Both the position numbers and the translations under genes were made by a program. Below are positions 17,877 through 26,389 of a DNA stretch of 64,000 nucleotides, in pieces (positions within the stretch are counted from its first letter, which is position 1; the number at the start of each line of letters is the position of its first letter). The notes beneath the pieces are model-generated. The model saw only the letters and a program-made list of their open reading frames with translations. It did no database searches and was not told the DNA's origin. The stretch spans positions 2,666,001-2,730,000 of the forward strand of contig NZ_CP188258.1 in the NCBI RefSeq assembly GCF_049994905.1, read 5' to 3'. The DNA is from Diaminobutyricibacter sp049994905 (GTDB lineage: Bacteria; Actinomycetota; Actinomycetes; Actinomycetales; Microbacteriaceae).

Positions 17877-17938
17877 GACACCGGCGGCACCGGAAACTGG
17901 GCGGTCGCGGGCGACCAGTTTCCGTCGGCAACGGTGTC
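17877..17938. promoter_or_regulatory. Nested symmetric dyad between sigma factor and SDR genes
   Basis: CGGAAACTGG (17891-17900) and CCAGTTTCCG (17915-17924) form a perfect 10-bp inverted repeat. GACACC (17877-17882) and GGTGTC (17933-17938) form a second pair outside it, each 8 bases from the inner arm. GGAAAC resembles ECF -35 elements and occurs on both strands. The symmetry suggests an operator or face-to-face promoters. Confidence 0.55.
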
Positions 17939-17998
17939 TGCACCATCGACAGCTCGGACGATCCGAGGGTATGTCACCGAACGAGGAGGAATCCAGCC

Positions 17999-18784
17999 AT
18001 GTTGCTCGAGAACAAAGTCGCCGTGGTCTACGGCGCAGGAGGTGCCATCGGGGGCGCGGTCGCGCGCGCATTCGCCGCCGAGGGTGCCGAGGTCTTCGTC
18101 ACCGGTCACCGGCGGGGCGCCGCCGAACACCTCGCAAACGACATCTCCGCACGGGGAGGCACCGCCACGGCCGCCGAAGTCGATGCGCTCGACGAGCAGT
18201 CGATCGAGCGGCACCTGCAGACGGTCATCGACACCGCCGGTCGTGTCGACATCTCGTTCAACGCCGTTGGCCTGCGTGATACGACGGTCCTCGGTGTTCC
18301 GCTCACGGACCTCGCCGCCGAACAGTTCGTCTTCCCCATCACGGCCTACGCGACGTCGTACTTTCTGACAGCCCGCCTGGCAGCACGGCGGATGGTGCCG
18401 AACGGGTCGGGCGTGATCATGACGGTCACCGCGCTGCCTGCCCGGAAGGGCACACTGCTCAACGGAGGTTACGGACCCAGCCAGGCCGTCAAAGAGGCGA
18501 TGACGCGCGACCTGTCCGCCGAGCTTGCTCCCTCGGGTGTGCGCGTCGTCGCGATACGCCCGCACGGCATCCCGGAGACCGAGACGATGCGGCACTCCTA
18601 CGAGACCCGGCCGCCCGGGCGGACCTGGGAGCAGTTCGAGGACTTCCTCGCCGGCTCGACGCATCCCCGGCGCACGATGCGGCTCGAGGAGGCCGCGAGC
18701 GTCGCCGCTTTCGTCGCATCGGACCGGGCGAGCGGCTTCACGGGAACCGTGGTCAACCTGACCATGGGGAGCCTCGACGACTGA
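17999..18784 (+). CDS. SDR-family protein with altered catalytic motif
   Basis: 261-residue short-chain dehydrogenase/reductase fold. The nucleotide-binding motif is VVYGAGGAIGGAV (about residues 9-21). The usual catalytic YxxxK is replaced by YGPSQ, and the catalytic Ser position appears to be Thr (VTALPA), so the normal Ser-Tyr-Lys triad is incomplete. It may bind NAD(P) without classical reductase activity, or use a shifted lysine (VKE, three residues further on). A ribosome-binding site (GAGGA) precedes the ATG. It is divergent from the ECF sigma factor, which often regulates such a neighbour. Confidence 0.8.
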   Translation: MLLENKVAVVYGAGGAIGGAVARAFAAEGAEVFVTGHRRGAAEHLANDISARGGTATAAEVDALDEQSIERHLQTVIDTAGRVDISFNAVGLRDTTVLGVPLTDLAAEQFVFPITAYATSYFLTARLAARRMVPNGSGVIMTVTALPARKGTLLNGGYGPSQAVKEAMTRDLSAELAPSGVRVVAIRPHGIPETETMRHSYETRPPGRTWEQFEDFLAGSTHPRRTMRLEEAASVAAFVASDRASGFTGTVVNLTMGSLDD

Positions 18785-18816
18785 CGCGCGGGCGACCGGG
18801 GCGACGCGCGCCGTGT

Positions 18817-18835
18817 TTCACCCGATTGAGGTGAT
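18817..18835. promoter_or_regulatory. Copy of 19-bp ATCACCC-N5-GGGTGAT palindrome
   Basis: TTCACCC-N5-AGGTGAT, one mismatch per arm from the form seen at 28866 and 39859. It is centred about 33 bases upstream of TGCGAT (18857-18862), a weak -10-like hexamer, and precedes the gene at 18908. Confidence 0.45.
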
Positions 18836-18907
18836 GTGACCGGCCGCGCTTTCGTGTGCGATGGGAAGAGTCAATCAACCCACTCCGGAAGGCAAAAGGA
18901 ACCCATC

Positions 18908-19249
18908 ATGGCTGACAACGACGCGCCTGTACTCGACCTGATCGCGCAGATGACCGCCGACTCACTGGCCGCCTCAACCCTCGACGTGCAGACCCTGATG
19001 CTGGTGCGCATCGCCGCGCTCGTCGCCGTCGACGCGTCGCCCGTGTCGTACTCGCTGAACATCGGTGCGGCAGCAGACGCCGGACTGGACGCGGAATCGA
19101 TCCGCGGTGTGCTCACCGCCATCGCACCGATCGTCGGCACGGCAAAGATCGCGGCGGCGACGGGCAACATCGTCCAGGCGCTCGCGGTGGAGATCGAGCT
19201 CGCCGCACTGGCGATCGCCGAACTCGAGGACGAGGACGACGAGGAGTAG
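18908..19249 (+). CDS. Carboxymuconolactone-decarboxylase-like protein
   Basis: 113-residue helical protein resembling the CMD/AhpD superfamily (TLMLVRIAALVAVDASPVSY, later AIAPIVGTAKIAAATGNIVQ). It has no cysteine, so it cannot carry the CxxC peroxidase centre of AhpD. The tail is very acidic (ELEDEDDEE). The ATG at 18908 was chosen for its AAAGGA ribosome-binding site rather than an upstream in-frame start. The recurring palindrome lies upstream. Its stop is two bases from that of the convergent shikimate dehydrogenase gene. Its activity cannot be assigned. Confidence 0.7.
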   Translation: MADNDAPVLDLIAQMTADSLAASTLDVQTLMLVRIAALVAVDASPVSYSLNIGAAADAGLDAESIRGVLTAIAPIVGTAKIAAATGNIVQALAVEIELAALAIAELEDEDDEE

Positions 19250-19251
19250 CG

Positions 19252-20067
19252 CTACTCGGCGCGCGAGAACTCCGAGGCACGGGCGACCTGATCGGCCGTG
19301 AGAACGACACCGGTGTAACGCTCGAACTGGCGGGCCGCCTGGAGCGCGATCACCTCTGCGCCGGTGATGAGCTTCTTGCCGGCTGCGCGCCCCGCCGCCA
19401 CGAGCGGAGTCTCCGACGGGAACGCCACGACGTCGAACACGGTCGACGCCCGCTCGATGTATTCAGGGCCGAACGCGACGACGTTCTCCGCGTCGCCGCG
19501 CATCCCGAGCGGTGTCACGTTGACGAGAACGTCGAAGTCGGGTTCGGGGTCGTCGGCCACCCACGCGACCTCATAGCGCTCGGCCAGCGCAGGCCCGGCC
19601 ACAGTGTTGCGGGCGACGATCGTCAGGTCTTCGAAACCGGCATCGTGGAACGCGGCGACCACGGCCGACGCCATCCCGCCTGAACCGCGCACGAGAACAC
19701 TCTGGCCGGGGTCGACCCGGTGTTCGGCGAGCAGCTGAGCGACGGCTTCATAGTCGGTGTTCGACGCCGTCAGGACCCCGTCGTCGTTGACCACGGTGTT
19801 CACCGACTGGATCGCGACAGCCGACGGCTCCATCACGTCGACGAGCGGGATGATCGCCTCCTTGAACGGCATCGAGACCGAGCATCCGCGGATGCCCAGG
19901 GCCCGGATGCCGCGCACCGCGCCCTCGAGATCGGTCGTGGTGAACGCCTTGTAGATGAAGTTCAGGCCGAGCTCGTCGTACAGATAGTTGTGGAATCGAG
20001 TGCCGATGTTGCTGGGCCGGGCGGCGAGTGACATGCAGACCTGCATGTCCTTGTTCAGGATGGGCAT
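19252..20067 (-). CDS. Shikimate 5-dehydrogenase
   Basis: 271-residue shikimate dehydrogenase family enzyme, reducing 3-dehydroshikimate with NADPH or acting on a related substrate. The substrate-binding region includes SVSMPFKEAI with its catalytic Lys, NTVVNDDG and NTDYEAV; the cofactor region includes VLVRGSGGMASAVVAAF. The ATG at 20067 has an AAGGA ribosome-binding site. It follows the HtrA gene by about 11 bases on the same strand. Other aromatic pathway genes are absent here, so an accessory paralogue is possible. Confidence 0.85.
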   Translation of the reverse strand: MPILNKDMQVCMSLAARPSNIGTRFHNYLYDELGLNFIYKAFTTTDLEGAVRGIRALGIRGCSVSMPFKEAIIPLVDVMEPSAVAIQSVNTVVNDDGVLTASNTDYEAVAQLLAEHRVDPGQSVLVRGSGGMASAVVAAFHDAGFEDLTIVARNTVAGPALAERYEVAWVADDPEPDFDVLVNVTPLGMRGDAENVVAFGPEYIERASTVFDVVAFPSETPLVAAGRAAGKKLITGAEVIALQAARQFERYTGVVLTADQVARASEFSRAE

Positions 20068-20078
20068 GCCCCATCCTT

Positions 20079-21242
20079 TCAGGACGCAGGGTTCTGCAGG
20101 GTCACCTGGGCCGTATGGGTCTGGCCGTCGCGCACATACGTCACGGGAACGGTCTGGCCGGCTTTGGTCGTCATGACGGTCTGTGTCAGCACGTCGACAC
20201 TGGTCGCAGGGTGTCCGTTGACTTCCGTGATCACGTCGCCCTCCTTCAGCCCCGCCTGCGCGGCCGGGCCGCCCTCGACGACGGAGAACACGTAGAGTCC
20301 GCCCGGCACCTTGAGCTCCTGGGCCGCAGCAGGTGGAAGAGGTGCGACTGAGATGCCGAAATACGGATAGGTGACTTTGCCGGTGGCGATGATCTGGTCG
20401 ACGATCGCCTGCGCGAAATCGGCGGGGATCGCGAAGCCGATACCGACACTCCCGCCGCCGGTCTGCCCGGCCGAGTTCGGAACGGTGGCGATCGCGGAGT
20501 TGATGCCGATGAGCGCACCCTTGCAGTCCACGAGCGCTCCGCCGGAGTTGCCCGGGTTGATCGACGCATCGGTCTGGATAGCGTTCGCGAGAATGGCGTT
20601 CTGCCCGTTGTCGCCCGGCACCGGGACCGTTCGCCCGAGAGCGCTCACGATGCCGGAGGTGACCGTTCCGGAGAGCCCGAGTGGCGCCCCGAGCGCGACG
20701 ACCGGCTGGCCCACGACCACGGCGGACGAGTGGCCCCACGGAACGGTGGGAAGGCTCGTCTTGTCGATCTTCAGCACCGCCAGGTCGGATCGCGGATCAC
20801 GGCCCACCAGGTCGGCGGGCGCCTGAACGCCGCTGGAGAGGAGCACGCTGAGGGTGCCGCCATCCACCGCCGCGGAGATCACGTGGTTGTTCGTGACGAT
20901 GTAGCCGTCGCTGCGGATGATCTCGCCGGTCCCGGTGCCTCCGCCCGACTGTCCGATCGCCGAAACAGTGACGACGGCGGGGAGCACGTCGTTCGACACG
21001 GTGATGGCGTCGCAGGTGTTGCCGTTGCCAGGGGCCGGCGTGCTGGTGCCGGATGCTGCATTCGACGCGCCGATGCGGCCCGCGCCCCAGCCGAGTGCCC
21101 CGCCGACGATGAGTCCGACGACCACGGCGATGAGGGCGATCGGCCAGGGGCGCCGCCGACCCGGAGGTGAAGGCGGCGACGTCGGCGCTGCCGGTGGAGC
21201 CGGCGGAGTCGGGCTTTCGGGAGCAGGTTGCGAGTCGGCCAT
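20079..21242 (-). CDS. HtrA/DegP-like trypsin-fold protease with PDZ domain
   Basis: 387-residue membrane-anchored serine protease for envelope protein quality control. A Pro-rich cytoplasmic N-terminus is followed by one membrane helix (about residues 34-54), then the protease domain with His120 (VTNNHVIS), Asp153 (RSDLAVL) and Ser233 (GNSGGAL), and a C-terminal PDZ domain (about 300-385). The ATG at 21242 is preceded by AGGGG. It is the upstream gene of a likely two-gene unit with the shikimate dehydrogenase. Confidence 0.9.
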   Translation of the reverse strand: MADSQPAPESPTPPAPPAAPTSPPSPPGRRRPWPIALIAVVVGLIVGGALGWGAGRIGASNAASGTSTPAPGNGNTCDAITVSNDVLPAVVTVSAIGQSGGGTGTGEIIRSDGYIVTNNHVISAAVDGGTLSVLLSSGVQAPADLVGRDPRSDLAVLKIDKTSLPTVPWGHSSAVVVGQPVVALGAPLGLSGTVTSGIVSALGRTVPVPGDNGQNAILANAIQTDASINPGNSGGALVDCKGALIGINSAIATVPNSAGQTGGGSVGIGFAIPADFAQAIVDQIIATGKVTYPYFGISVAPLPPAAAQELKVPGGLYVFSVVEGGPAAQAGLKEGDVITEVNGHPATSVDVLTQTVMTTKAGQTVPVTYVRDGQTHTAQVTLQNPAS

Positions 21243-21430
21243 GTCTACCCCTGAGTGCTCGGTCGGCTGTCGAATGCGGCAGGACCCTTTCGGTCTACAC
21301 CTTGCCCGCCGGCCGGCGCAAGCAAGGCGTCGCGCGCTCGGTGGCGGGCACGGTGGCGCGGATGATGCGCAGAGCCATCATTGTGCGCTCGGCCCGGTAA
21401 CGGCAGACTCAGTCTCGGAAGGGAACGCAC

Positions 21431-21604
21431 ATGGACGATCTCACCGGAACCTCGGACGAACGCGCACGACAACTCGCCGCACTCGAATCGCAGGGAGAAT
21501 TGCCGCCCGACTGGCTTCGACGCCAGCTCGACCTGGCGCTCGGTGCCTGGAAAGACGACGAGAAGAAGCTCGACGTCAACGCCGAAGGTCGAGAAGACTA
21601 CTGA
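21431..21604 (+). CDS. 57-residue acidic protein coupled to cardiolipin synthase
   Basis: Small soluble protein, mostly helical, with Trp-containing motifs (PPDWLRRQLDLALGAW) and a charged tail. It has a strong ribosome-binding site (GGAAGGGA) and its TGA shares one base with the ATG of the next gene (TGATG at 21602-21606), so it is almost certainly translated and coupled to it. No family was recognised. It may regulate or bind the cardiolipin synthase. Confidence 0.65.
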   Translation: MDDLTGTSDERARQLAALESQGELPPDWLRRQLDLALGAWKDDEKKLDVNAEGREDY

Positions 21605-23079
21605 TGGTGAACGATCAGCTACCGCCCCTGATCGGCGGCATCCTGATCCTCATCGACCTCGCGATCCGCATCACGGCGCTGATCATCGTGCCGAGGGATC
21701 GCAAACCGACGGCTGCGATGGCCTGGCTGCTCGCCATCTTCCTGATCCCCTTCATCGGCATCATCCTCTTTCTGCTCATCGGCAACTCGAAGCTCCCGAA
21801 GAAACGCCGCGAGAAGCAGGCCGAGCTGAACCGGATGATCGCAGAGCGCTCGGCTGCCGTCGACCTCGCCGGCGACCGTTCGCACTGGCCAAGCTGGTTC
21901 GCCGGCCTCGTGCACCAGAACCACAGTCTGGGAGCACTTCCGGCTGTCGGCGGGAACAGCGCGACGCTCATCGGCGACTACACCACCTCGATCGATGCGA
22001 TGGCTGCCGAGATCGACACAGCCACCGGTTTCGTCAACGCCGAGTTCTACATCGTCTCGTTCGATGCGACGACGAAAGGGTTCTTCGCGGCGATGGAACG
22101 CGCCGTGCAACGCGGCGTTCCGGTGCGTCTCCTCGCCGACTACGTGGCGTCGCGCCGCGTAGCCGCACACGATGAGACGTTCGCCGAACTCGACCGCATC
22201 GGCGTGAAGTGGAGCTACATGCTGCCGGTGCGTCCCTTCAAGGGCGAGTACCAGCGGCCCGACCTGCGCAACCACCGCAAGCTTCTCGTCGTCGACGGGC
22301 GGGTGGGGTTCATGGGTTCGCAGAACCTCATCGACCGCAGCTACAACTCGCCCAAGAACCTCAAGCGCGGGCTGCAGTGGCAGGAGCTGATGACCCGGGT
22401 GACCGGGCCCATCGTCACCGCGACCAATGCGGTGTTCCTGTCCGACTGGTATCTCGAGACGGGCGAACTGCTGGGCGAGGAGGCGAGCCTGCGCGCCATC
22501 GATGTGGCCGCCGATCCGTCGCCCGACGCGCTCGTCTGCCAGGTGGTTCCGAGCGGCCCCGGCTACGACGGCGAGAACAACCTGCGGCAGTTCCTCACCC
22601 TGGTCACTTCGGCGCAGCACAGGGTGATCATCACCAGTCCGTACTTCGTGCCGGACGAGGCGATGATGTACGCGATCACCTCGGCGTGCGAGCGCGGACT
22701 GGACGTGCAGCTGTTCGTCTCCGAGATCGGCGACCAGGGCTCCGTCTGGCACGCACAGCGCTCCTACTACAAGCCGCTGCTGCAGGCGGGGGTGCAGATC
22801 TGGCTGTACCCGGCCCCGTACATCCTGCACTCGAAGCACGTGTCGATCGACGACGATGTGGCCGTGATCGGGTCGAGCAACATGGACATCCGTTCGTTCG
22901 CGCTCAACTCGGAGGTGACCCTCCTCGTGCGCGGCGAATCGTTCGTCAGCCAGATGCGCGCGGTCGAACAGGGCTACCGGGATGCGGGGCGGCAGCTCAC
23001 CCTCGAAGAGTGGCAGAAGGAGCCGGCGTCGGCGACGTTCCTCGACGGCGTCGCCCGCCTCACGTCGGCGCTGCAATAG
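21604..23079 (+). CDS. Cardiolipin synthase (phospholipase D superfamily)
   Basis: 491-residue membrane enzyme that condenses phospholipid headgroups to form cardiolipin. Two N-terminal membrane helices (about residues 8-30 and 38-60) are followed by two PLD domains with HKD motifs: HRKLLVVD (His224, Lys226, Asp231) and HSKHVSID (His409, Lys411, Asp416). Domain order and length match bacterial Cls proteins. The start was chosen from the TGATG overlap with the preceding 57-residue gene. Confidence 0.9.
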   Translation: MVNDQLPPLIGGILILIDLAIRITALIIVPRDRKPTAAMAWLLAIFLIPFIGIILFLLIGNSKLPKKRREKQAELNRMIAERSAAVDLAGDRSHWPSWFAGLVHQNHSLGALPAVGGNSATLIGDYTTSIDAMAAEIDTATGFVNAEFYIVSFDATTKGFFAAMERAVQRGVPVRLLADYVASRRVAAHDETFAELDRIGVKWSYMLPVRPFKGEYQRPDLRNHRKLLVVDGRVGFMGSQNLIDRSYNSPKNLKRGLQWQELMTRVTGPIVTATNAVFLSDWYLETGELLGEEASLRAIDVAADPSPDALVCQVVPSGPGYDGENNLRQFLTLVTSAQHRVIITSPYFVPDEAMMYAITSACERGLDVQLFVSEIGDQGSVWHAQRSYYKPLLQAGVQIWLYPAPYILHSKHVSIDDDVAVIGSSNMDIRSFALNSEVTLLVRGESFVSQMRAVEQGYRDAGRQLTLEEWQKEPASATFLDGVARLTSALQ

Positions 23080-23098
23080 TGCGGGCGCGGCACCGTTC

Positions 23099-24097
23099 TC
23101 AGCCGAAAGTGAACACGTAGGCCCGGGCACCGGGGTCGAGAAAGGTGATTTCGACAGTGCGGTCGATTGTCGGCCCCGCCAGTCGCGCGAGCTGGTACAG
23201 GCGCGGTTCGACAACGGTCCCGAAGCCCTGCTCGTCGGTGTCCAGGCCGTGCCCGGCGGCCGGCTCCCGCCCGTCGACCGCCACCCGGAAGCGCACCGCG
23301 CCACCCGCAGCCGGTGGTGCGAGCACGATGTTCACGTCGCGCGCATGGAAGCGGAACAGGATCGAACCGTCGGCCCGGTTCAAGAGGGCAGCGCCGCTCT
23401 CGATCGTCCAGTCGCCCGAGAGCGTCCACTGGTTGAGTGCCAGCGGGCCGGGCGCTTCGTAGGTATGCGGCTGGTCGAAGGCTGCTTCGCCGTGTGTCAG
23501 GAAATTGCTGCCCTGGTCGTAGCCGACATACGTTTCGGGCGACCCCAGGTGAACCCAGTCGGCCTGCGCTTCGATCCCCACGTCGGGCACGTCGACCAGG
23601 TCGTTCCCGACCCCGGACGCGCCGGATTCGCGGAGCAGCTGCTGGATGACCCGCTCGCCTTCTGCGTACTCCCCCTCGCCGAAGTGGTGATACCGGATCC
23701 TCCCCTGCTCATCCGCGATGTACAGGGCCGGCCAGTAGCGGTTGCCGAACGCGTTCCAGATCGCGTAGTCGGTGTCGACGGCGACGGGGTACCCGACACG
23801 CATCTGCTGCACGGCCCAGCGCACGTTGGGGAGGTCGCCCTCGAACGCGAACTCCGGGGTGTGCACGCCGACGACGACAAGGCCGTGCCCCGCGTATTTC
23901 TCCGCCCACGCGCGAACATAGCCCAGCGTGCGCAGCCAGTTGATGCAGGTGTATGTCCAGAAGTCGACCAGCACGACCCTGCCGCGCAGCGACTCCGGGG
24001 TGAGCGGCGGCGAGTTGAGCCATTCGATCGCGCCGGCGAACGACGCCAGTCGACCCTCGAACGGCAGGTGGGCGGCGGTGGTTTCGGGATCGGTCAC
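23099..24097 (-). CDS. TlpA/DipZ-like thioredoxin-fold protein with CxxW site
   Basis: 332-residue protein with a thioredoxin fold (about residues 35-160) and a C-terminal beta-sandwich like that of DipZ proteins (about 180-330). The active site reads TYTCINW, so the second Cys of CxxC is Trp and one-step dithiol exchange is impossible. No signal peptide is visible, so it is probably cytoplasmic. The GTG at 24097 has AGGGAG upstream. It lies next to hydrolase and thioredoxin genes on the same strand. A monothiol reductase, peroxidase-like or binding role is possible. Confidence 0.8.
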   Translation of the reverse strand: MTDPETTAAHLPFEGRLASFAGAIEWLNSPPLTPESLRGRVVLVDFWTYTCINWLRTLGYVRAWAEKYAGHGLVVVGVHTPEFAFEGDLPNVRWAVQQMRVGYPVAVDTDYAIWNAFGNRYWPALYIADEQGRIRYHHFGEGEYAEGERVIQQLLRESGASGVGNDLVDVPDVGIEAQADWVHLGSPETYVGYDQGSNFLTHGEAAFDQPHTYEAPGPLALNQWTLSGDWTIESGAALLNRADGSILFRFHARDVNIVLAPPAAGGAVRFRVAVDGREPAAGHGLDTDEQGFGTVVEPRLYQLARLAGPTIDRTVEITFLDPGARAYVFTFG

Positions 24098-24124
24098 GGG
24101 AGCTCCCTTGTCAGTGGCCGGCTG

Positions 24125-25013
24125 TCAATGGCCGGCGACATCGATGATCGCTGCGGCGAACGCCTCCTGCGGGAGGTTGTGTCCGATGCCGCCGTCGACC
24201 GTGCGATGAGAATAGGTGCCCGAGAACTTCTTCGCGTAAGCGCTCGGGTCGGGATGCGGCGCACCGTTCGCGTCGCCCTCGAGCGTGATCGCCGGCACGC
24301 CGATCACCGGGCCCTCGGCGAGTCGCCTCTCCAGGTCGTCGTACTGGGCTTCACCCTCGGTGAGCCCGAGCCGCCAGCGGTAGTTGTCGATCACGATGTC
24401 GACGTGATCGGGGTTGTCGAACGATGCGGCAGTGCGGTCGAAGGTGGCGTCGTCGAAATGCCACTGCGGCGATGCGGTGTGCCAGATGAGCTTCGCGAAT
24501 TCGCGCCGGTTCGCGTCGTAGCCGGCACGCCCCCGCTCGGTTGCGAAATAGTACTGGTACCACCATTGCAGCTCGGCTGCCGGGGGCAGCGGCTGCCTGC
24601 CTGCCGCCTGGCTGCCGATCAGGTAGCCGCTCACCGAGACGAGGCCGGTGCAGCGCTCCGGCCAGAGAGCGGCGAGGATGTCGGCCGTGCGCACCCCAGT
24701 CGAAACCGGCGACGACCGCACGCTCGATCCGCAGCGCATCCAGAAGCGCGAGCGCGTCGACGGCCACCACGGACTGCTGTCCGTTCCGTGCCGTGTCGTC
24801 GGCCAGGAAACGTGTCGTGCCGAACCCGCGCAGGTACGGAATGATCACCCGGCGGTCCTGCGCTGCGAGAAGCGCTGCGACCTCGGCGAAACTGTGGATG
24901 TCGTAAGGCCAGCCGTGCAGGAGCAGCACAGGCTGCCCATCCGCTGGACCTGCCTCCGCGTAGCCGACGTTCAGCACACCGGCGTCGACCTGTTTCAGGG
25001 GCCCGAAGTCCAT
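24125..25013 (-). pseudogene. Alpha/beta hydrolase (epoxide-hydrolase-like), frameshifted
   Basis: Two frames together make one alpha/beta hydrolase. The N-terminal part (start 25013) carries LLLHGWPYDIHSF and the nucleophile motif GFDWG. After that motif the frame is lost, and RTADILAALWPERC resumes in another frame and runs to the stop at 24125. The break falls at about 24686-24694, in a GC dinucleotide tract; a 2-base loss there would explain it, since restoring GC gives WGARTADI. The catalytic His survives late in the protein (GGIGHNLP). Real inactivation and a sequencing error are both possible. Confidence 0.75.
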
Positions 25014-25018
25014 GACGA

Positions 25019-25258
25019 TCAGGTCTCGTACTCTTCGGAGTCGATCAGCCGATACGAATAGCGGCTTGCGCCCACCTCCTGCGGCCCTTCGAGTTCGAAC
25101 TTCTCGTCGAGCAGGTAACCCGTCACGAGCACTGTGGTCTGCCCGTACGTGCGCTGAGGCAGTCCGTTCGCCTCGAACTCGACCCCCTCGACCTCTTCGC
25201 CCTCATCGGAACCCGGCCGCCGTTTGAGCACCGCCGTATACGTGCGCGTCCCGGTCAT
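25019..25258 (-). CDS. Hypothetical 79-residue protein
   Basis: Small soluble, acidic, beta-rich protein (YTAVLKRRPGS, SRYSYRLIDSEEYE). No family was recognised. The ATG at 25258 is preferred because TACCGT (25270-25265) lies six bases upstream, suggesting a leaderless mRNA; an in-frame start at 25279 is possible. It ends 5 bases before the frameshifted hydrolase gene and would be its co-transcribed leader gene. It is similar in size and style to the hypothetical at 27414. Confidence 0.6.
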   Translation of the reverse strand: MTGTRTYTAVLKRRPGSDEGEEVEGVEFEANGLPQRTYGQTTVLVTGYLLDEKFELEGPQEVGASRYSYRLIDSEEYET

Positions 25259-25312
25259 GCTTCGACGGTAGTACTCCACGCGGTCGCGCGGAATGGCCAG
25301 CGGGAACTCGGC

Positions 25313-25687
25313 CTACGGGTTTGCGCGCTCCGCGAGCTGCTTTTCGTATTCAGCGCGGATCTCGGTCATGTCGAGCGCGCGCAGTTGGGTGATGAGGTCT
25401 TCGACCGCCTCGGCCGGCAGCGCGCCTGCCTGCGAGAACAGCGGGATGCCGTCGCGGTAGGCGACAAGGGTGGGAATCGAACGGATGCCATACGAACCGG
25501 CGAGCTCCTGCTCCGCCTCGGTGTCGACCTTGCCGAACGTGATGTCGGCGTGCTTCTCGGACGCCTTCTCGAAGACGGGCGCGAACATGTGGCACGGGCC
25601 GCACCAGTCGGCCCAGAAGTCGAGCAGAACGATGCCGTCGCTGACGGTCTCGTCGTGGTTCTGGCTTGTGATTGCTGTAGTTGCCAT
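25313..25687 (-). CDS. Thioredoxin
   Basis: 124-residue thioredoxin with the standard WCGPC active site (DFWADWCGPC), the cis-Pro region SIPTLVAY and a C-terminal helix extension of about 20 residues. It reduces cytoplasmic disulfides with thioredoxin reductase, which is not encoded here. A GGAGG lies unusually far upstream of the ATG. It is followed by the small gene at 25019-25258 and preceded by two hydrolase genes on the same strand. It could be one of several thioredoxins in the genome. Confidence 0.9.
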   Translation of the reverse strand: MATTAITSQNHDETVSDGIVLLDFWADWCGPCHMFAPVFEKASEKHADITFGKVDTEAEQELAGSYGIRSIPTLVAYRDGIPLFSQAGALPAEAVEDLITQLRALDMTEIRAEYEKQLAERANP

Positions 25688-25714
25688 ACGAAGTAGAACG
25701 TCCTCCCTGTGTTG

Positions 25715-26389
25715 CTATTCCTTGCCGGCTTCTTCGAGGACGATCGCCCGCACCTCCGGATCCGACAGCCCCCGGAAGTGCCCACCTTTCGCGACCACCC
25801 GGTTGGTCGCCCCGGCAAGCGTGCTCCCCTCCGGAATGTGCGGATCGAACGGCCCGAAGACCGACACGATCCTGCTGTTGACCGACTCGTCCGCGCGAAG
25901 GGAGATGCCCGCCGGGTCGGTGGGCGAGAAGTCTCGCAGCGCGCGAATCGGTATGAACTGGGCATACCGCGACCCGGCGAACGGCGTGCAGATCGCGACC
26001 ATGCGCACCACCCGGGGCACGCTGCCCTCCCCCACCATCACGAGCTTGCCGATCAGGCCGCCCTTGCTGTGCGCGACGATCACCACATCGCGAAGGTCGA
26101 GCTCCTCCAGCCGGTTCTCGACGATGGTCGCTGCTTCGCTCAGCACACCGAGGTTGTTGCCGAGGGCGGGGACGACGTGCACGGGGTGGCCGGCCGCGTG
26201 CAGCGCGTCGATGAGCGGCCGCAGGAACTGCCAGGGCTCGTAGACGCCGGGGATCATGAGAACGGGACGCCCGGAGCCCGATGCGAACGCACCGGGGTCG
26301 GTGCGGTCAATGGCGGCGCGCGCCTGCCATGCCGCCGCATACGCGTAGTCTTCCGCCCACCAGCCGAGATTGCGGAAGAGGCCCGTCAC
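25715..26389 (-). CDS. Alpha/beta hydrolase, lipase-like
   Basis: 224-residue alpha/beta hydrolase resembling triacylglycerol lipase/EstA-type proteins. The oxyanion region is VLMIPGVYEPW, the nucleophile elbow is AHSKGG, and a late His lies in GGHF. No signal peptide is present. The GTG at 26389 overlaps the TGA of the upstream hydrolase gene as GTGA, so they are translationally coupled. The substrate is likely an ester or lipid but is not determinable from sequence. Confidence 0.8.
   Translation of the reverse strand: MTGLFRNLGWWAEDYAYAAAWQARAAIDRTDPGAFASGSGRPVLMIPGVYEPWQFLRPLIDALHAAGHPVHVVPALGNNLGVLSEAATIVENRLEELDLRDVVIVAHSKGGLIGKLVMVGEGSVPRVVRMVAICTPFAGSRYAQFIPIRALRDFSPTDPAGISLRADESVNSRIVSVFGPFDPHIPEGSTLAGATNRVVAKGGHFRGLSDPEVRAIVLEEAGKE

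Noticed and set aside
22622..22636. GTGATCATCAC palindrome resembling the recurring site
   Set aside because: It lies inside the cardiolipin synthase gene with no N5 spacer, so it is probably chance.
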